A stretch of DNA of 14,335 nucleotides, taken from CAZDBA01 sp964503615 (lineage in GTDB: Bacteria; Planctomycetota; Planctomycetia; Pirellulales; Pirellulaceae). The stretch lies in assembly GCA_964503615.1 (NCBI GenBank), contig CAZDBA010000125.1:1-14335 (forward strand), written 5' to 3'. A model generated the notes under the pieces. The model had not been told where the DNA came from and made no database searches. It was given only the letters and a program-made list of their open reading frames with translations. The translations under genes and the position numbers were made by a program. Each line of letters begins with the position of its first letter. The first letter of the stretch is position 1. Below, one piece after another: positions 14,001 to 14,335 of this stretch.

Positions 14001-14335
14001 TTGACCAAGAAGGTTGCTCTCAAGCAAAAGCTAAAGCAGGTGCTTAATAAAGTAGCTGTGTATAAAACCAAGCTCGCCGCTCGAAACCCGAACGATACGG
14101 GTATCCTTGCTTCTGGACCAGATGTGACCGCAGAACTAACAGCGGAAAAATCCGCTCGTGCAAAAGTTCAATCCGAAAACGCCAAACTCAAAGAGCAATT
14201 GGAATCGTTGAGAAACGAGATCGAAAATGAAAAGGCAAAATCAGAAGAGTTAAAAAAAAACGCTGAACAATTCAAAGAAACTGAATCCGAACTCGAATCT
14301 CTGAGTTCGAAAGCGGCAACGCTGGAAGAAAAGCT
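11064..14335 (+). CDS. Giant acidic, coiled-coil, membrane-anchored protein (3' end beyond window)
   Basis: I translated this frame codon by codon. It runs from ATG 11064 to the window edge without a stop: 1090 codons plus 2 bases. An in-frame TAA at 11019 and no other ATG support this start. Order of parts: Gln/Pro/Asn nonapeptide repeats (residues 21-74); a Pro/Glu/Thr-rich stretch to about 185; a TM helix LWIYFIPIVFIALGLGLWRW (193-212) followed by basic residues; a very Asp/Glu/Ser-rich region (about 225-615) with recurring DSG motifs and phrases such as LDFDLSEEGSGLDL; a Gly/Ala-rich hydrophobic stretch (618-638) followed by GKGKKG; and a coiled coil from about 684 onward, including 52-aa repeats (732-887). 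Basic residues after the TM suggest N-terminus outside and acidic part inside. The TM-plus-acidic-cytoplasmic layout recalls FimV of polar pili, but no LysM or TPR is visible, so I assign no function. Many apparent antisense ORFs here arise from its skewed codons. Confidence 0.88.
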   Translation, partial: MFGSAKVPPFSQTQEDQGNENPFSTEVTDNPFQDQPTETPLQDQPAENPFQGQATENPFQDQPAENPLQGQPAEEPFQLEGGATPVSPIAPGSQQVPDSPFDHTIELAPVEENPFDSLPDPTEPTDPPENVEVEGAEETSAPKQEAGENENEELTENKEESSETKEATTTTTAVQNRNINVSKPQAWYSELPLWIYFIPIVFIALGLGLWRWLKGRGNMGVGHKDYGPDKNTQGGEFRLRTNSLKTNSDEKELEEPNFDFADEETVADSKMNFDDLDAEKSSSDSSHEVVNEEAVERMPVFGDSDSEELFAADDSEVSDSDFFDESFEDELAGEVAIDESESDLALDSGIALQVDGDDSGLDLSELSDETDVAADSAIAFAVDGEKEEVTLDAGSELVGARHSDSAELRFDMEQDEREDVVEEELGDAIGLDSGILSSDNSSESLDSDEFDFDFSEDVDEDLVTASDQEEVAEFSLDSQPEPVDAFPMIAEEALGDTDIEADSGELNFGVENEEGLPLSQPEEIVNELDTSNTDSDVEELDFDLSEEGSGLDLDLDGDDLEFDTESVEEVALAQAIEEPAELAPVLSEEVAEETEELAASLDVASPAAEAEEADQSTIFPGVVAAGAAALTGGVGAIIGKGKKGESETNHSDSDSGVFDFYDGERKEAAVDSGFDLGDDGGLNELKTELAEWKAKAAGLESEVDQLKSTVDDLNNSKEADTDSAELLKTAEAELAEWKTKAEDLETDVAKLKSNVDELNEKSEAETKLAEERAQDSEALKAAEAELAEWKTKAENLETNVAELKSNVDELNEKSEAEAKLAEEHAQDSEALKAAEAELAEWKTKAESLETDVAELKSNVDELNEKSEAEAKLAEERTQDREALKAAEAEIAELKSQVEASEQALKDAEEQSSNLAGNESKAVELESSLAVANEHLAAAKEEQAELRAQLAKASNDLQGSSEDDGLAAELAKSKEELHDALTKKVALKQKLKQVLNKVAVYKTKLAARNPNDTGILASGPDVTAELTAEKSARAKVQSENAKLKEQLESLRNEIENEKAKSEELKKNAEQFKETESELESLSSKAATLEEK
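11124..11312 (+). repeat. 27-bp tandem repeats encoding a nonapeptide
   Basis: Six in-register copies of a 9-residue unit with consensus N-P-F/L-Q-D/G-Q-P-A/T-E occupy residues 21-74 (11124-11285), and a seventh, degenerate copy (EPFQLEGGA) follows to 11312. The copies differ mainly at positions 1, 3, 5, 7 and 8; the first is the most diverged after NPF. The unit is hydrophilic with one aromatic or aliphatic residue per copy, on the predicted non-cytoplasmic side of the TM helix. Confidence 0.85.
13122..13724 (+). repeat. 156-bp tandem repeats encoding a 52-aa coiled-coil unit
   Basis: Three exact-length units start at 13257, 13413 and 13569 (156 bp each), each opening AELAEWKTKAE and containing LKSNVDELNEKSEAE and EALKAAE. 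Neighbouring copies differ at about five of 52 residues. A diverged 45-codon copy (from 13122) precedes them and the start of a degenerate one (AEIAELKSQVEAS) follows at 13725. The pattern indicates recent tandem duplication inside a coiled coil. Confidence 0.9.

Noticed and set aside
11133..14071. Several minus-strand ORFs rich in Ser, Leu and Ala (for example 13694-14071 and 11738-11956)
   Set aside because: They are antisense shadows of the giant acidic ORF: Glu/Asp/Ala/Lys codons read backwards give Ser/Leu/Phe-rich frames. They show no conserved motif or ribosome binding site.

Overview
The window looks like a marine planctomycete chromosome, probably of the Pirellulales. This is inferred from moderate GC, mixed use of Shine-Dalgarno and non-Shine-Dalgarno starts, a secreted GH29 fucosidase, planctomycete-style intergenic hairpin repeats, and a very long acidic/coiled-coil membrane-anchored protein beside ordinary housekeeping genes. 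No rRNA, tRNA, CRISPR array, transposase, integrase or phage gene was seen.

Layout. (1) 1-293: the 3' end of an EF-G gene closed by a strong rho-independent terminator. (2) 436-2538 (+): a 700-residue polytopic membrane protein of unknown function. (3) 2539-2875: a gene-free stretch packed with inverted repeats. (4) 2876-4690 (+): an exported alpha-L-fucosidase. (5) 4702-6587 (-), read right to left: a free-standing RNA polymerase alpha-CTD-like protein (92 aa) with its own SD and terminator, a small three-TM protein, and a long divergent RNase HII-type protein that ends 11 bp from the fucosidase. (6) 6782-9115 (+): a PcrA/UvrD helicase with the C-terminal Tudor-like domain, whose stop codon overlaps that of a convergent tRNA-dihydrouridine synthase (9112-10191, -). 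(7) 10364-10855 (+): a membrane-tethered DUF2726 protein. (8) 11064 to the window end (+): a huge open reading frame with no stop in the window (1090 codons so far). It has N-terminal nonapeptide repeats, one clear TM helix, a long Asp/Glu/Ser-rich region with recurring DSG motifs, a second Gly/Ala-rich hydrophobic stretch and a coiled coil built of near-identical 52-residue repeats.

How the genes relate. They do not form one pathway. Several concern nucleic-acid maintenance or transcription (PcrA, RNase HII-like, Dus, alpha-CTD-like, DUF2726), but they are split between strands and small units. I see no convincing complete novel defence or mobile system. The items most worth attention are the giant repeat protein, the solitary alpha-CTD protein, the divergent RNase HII and the intergenic hairpin cluster.
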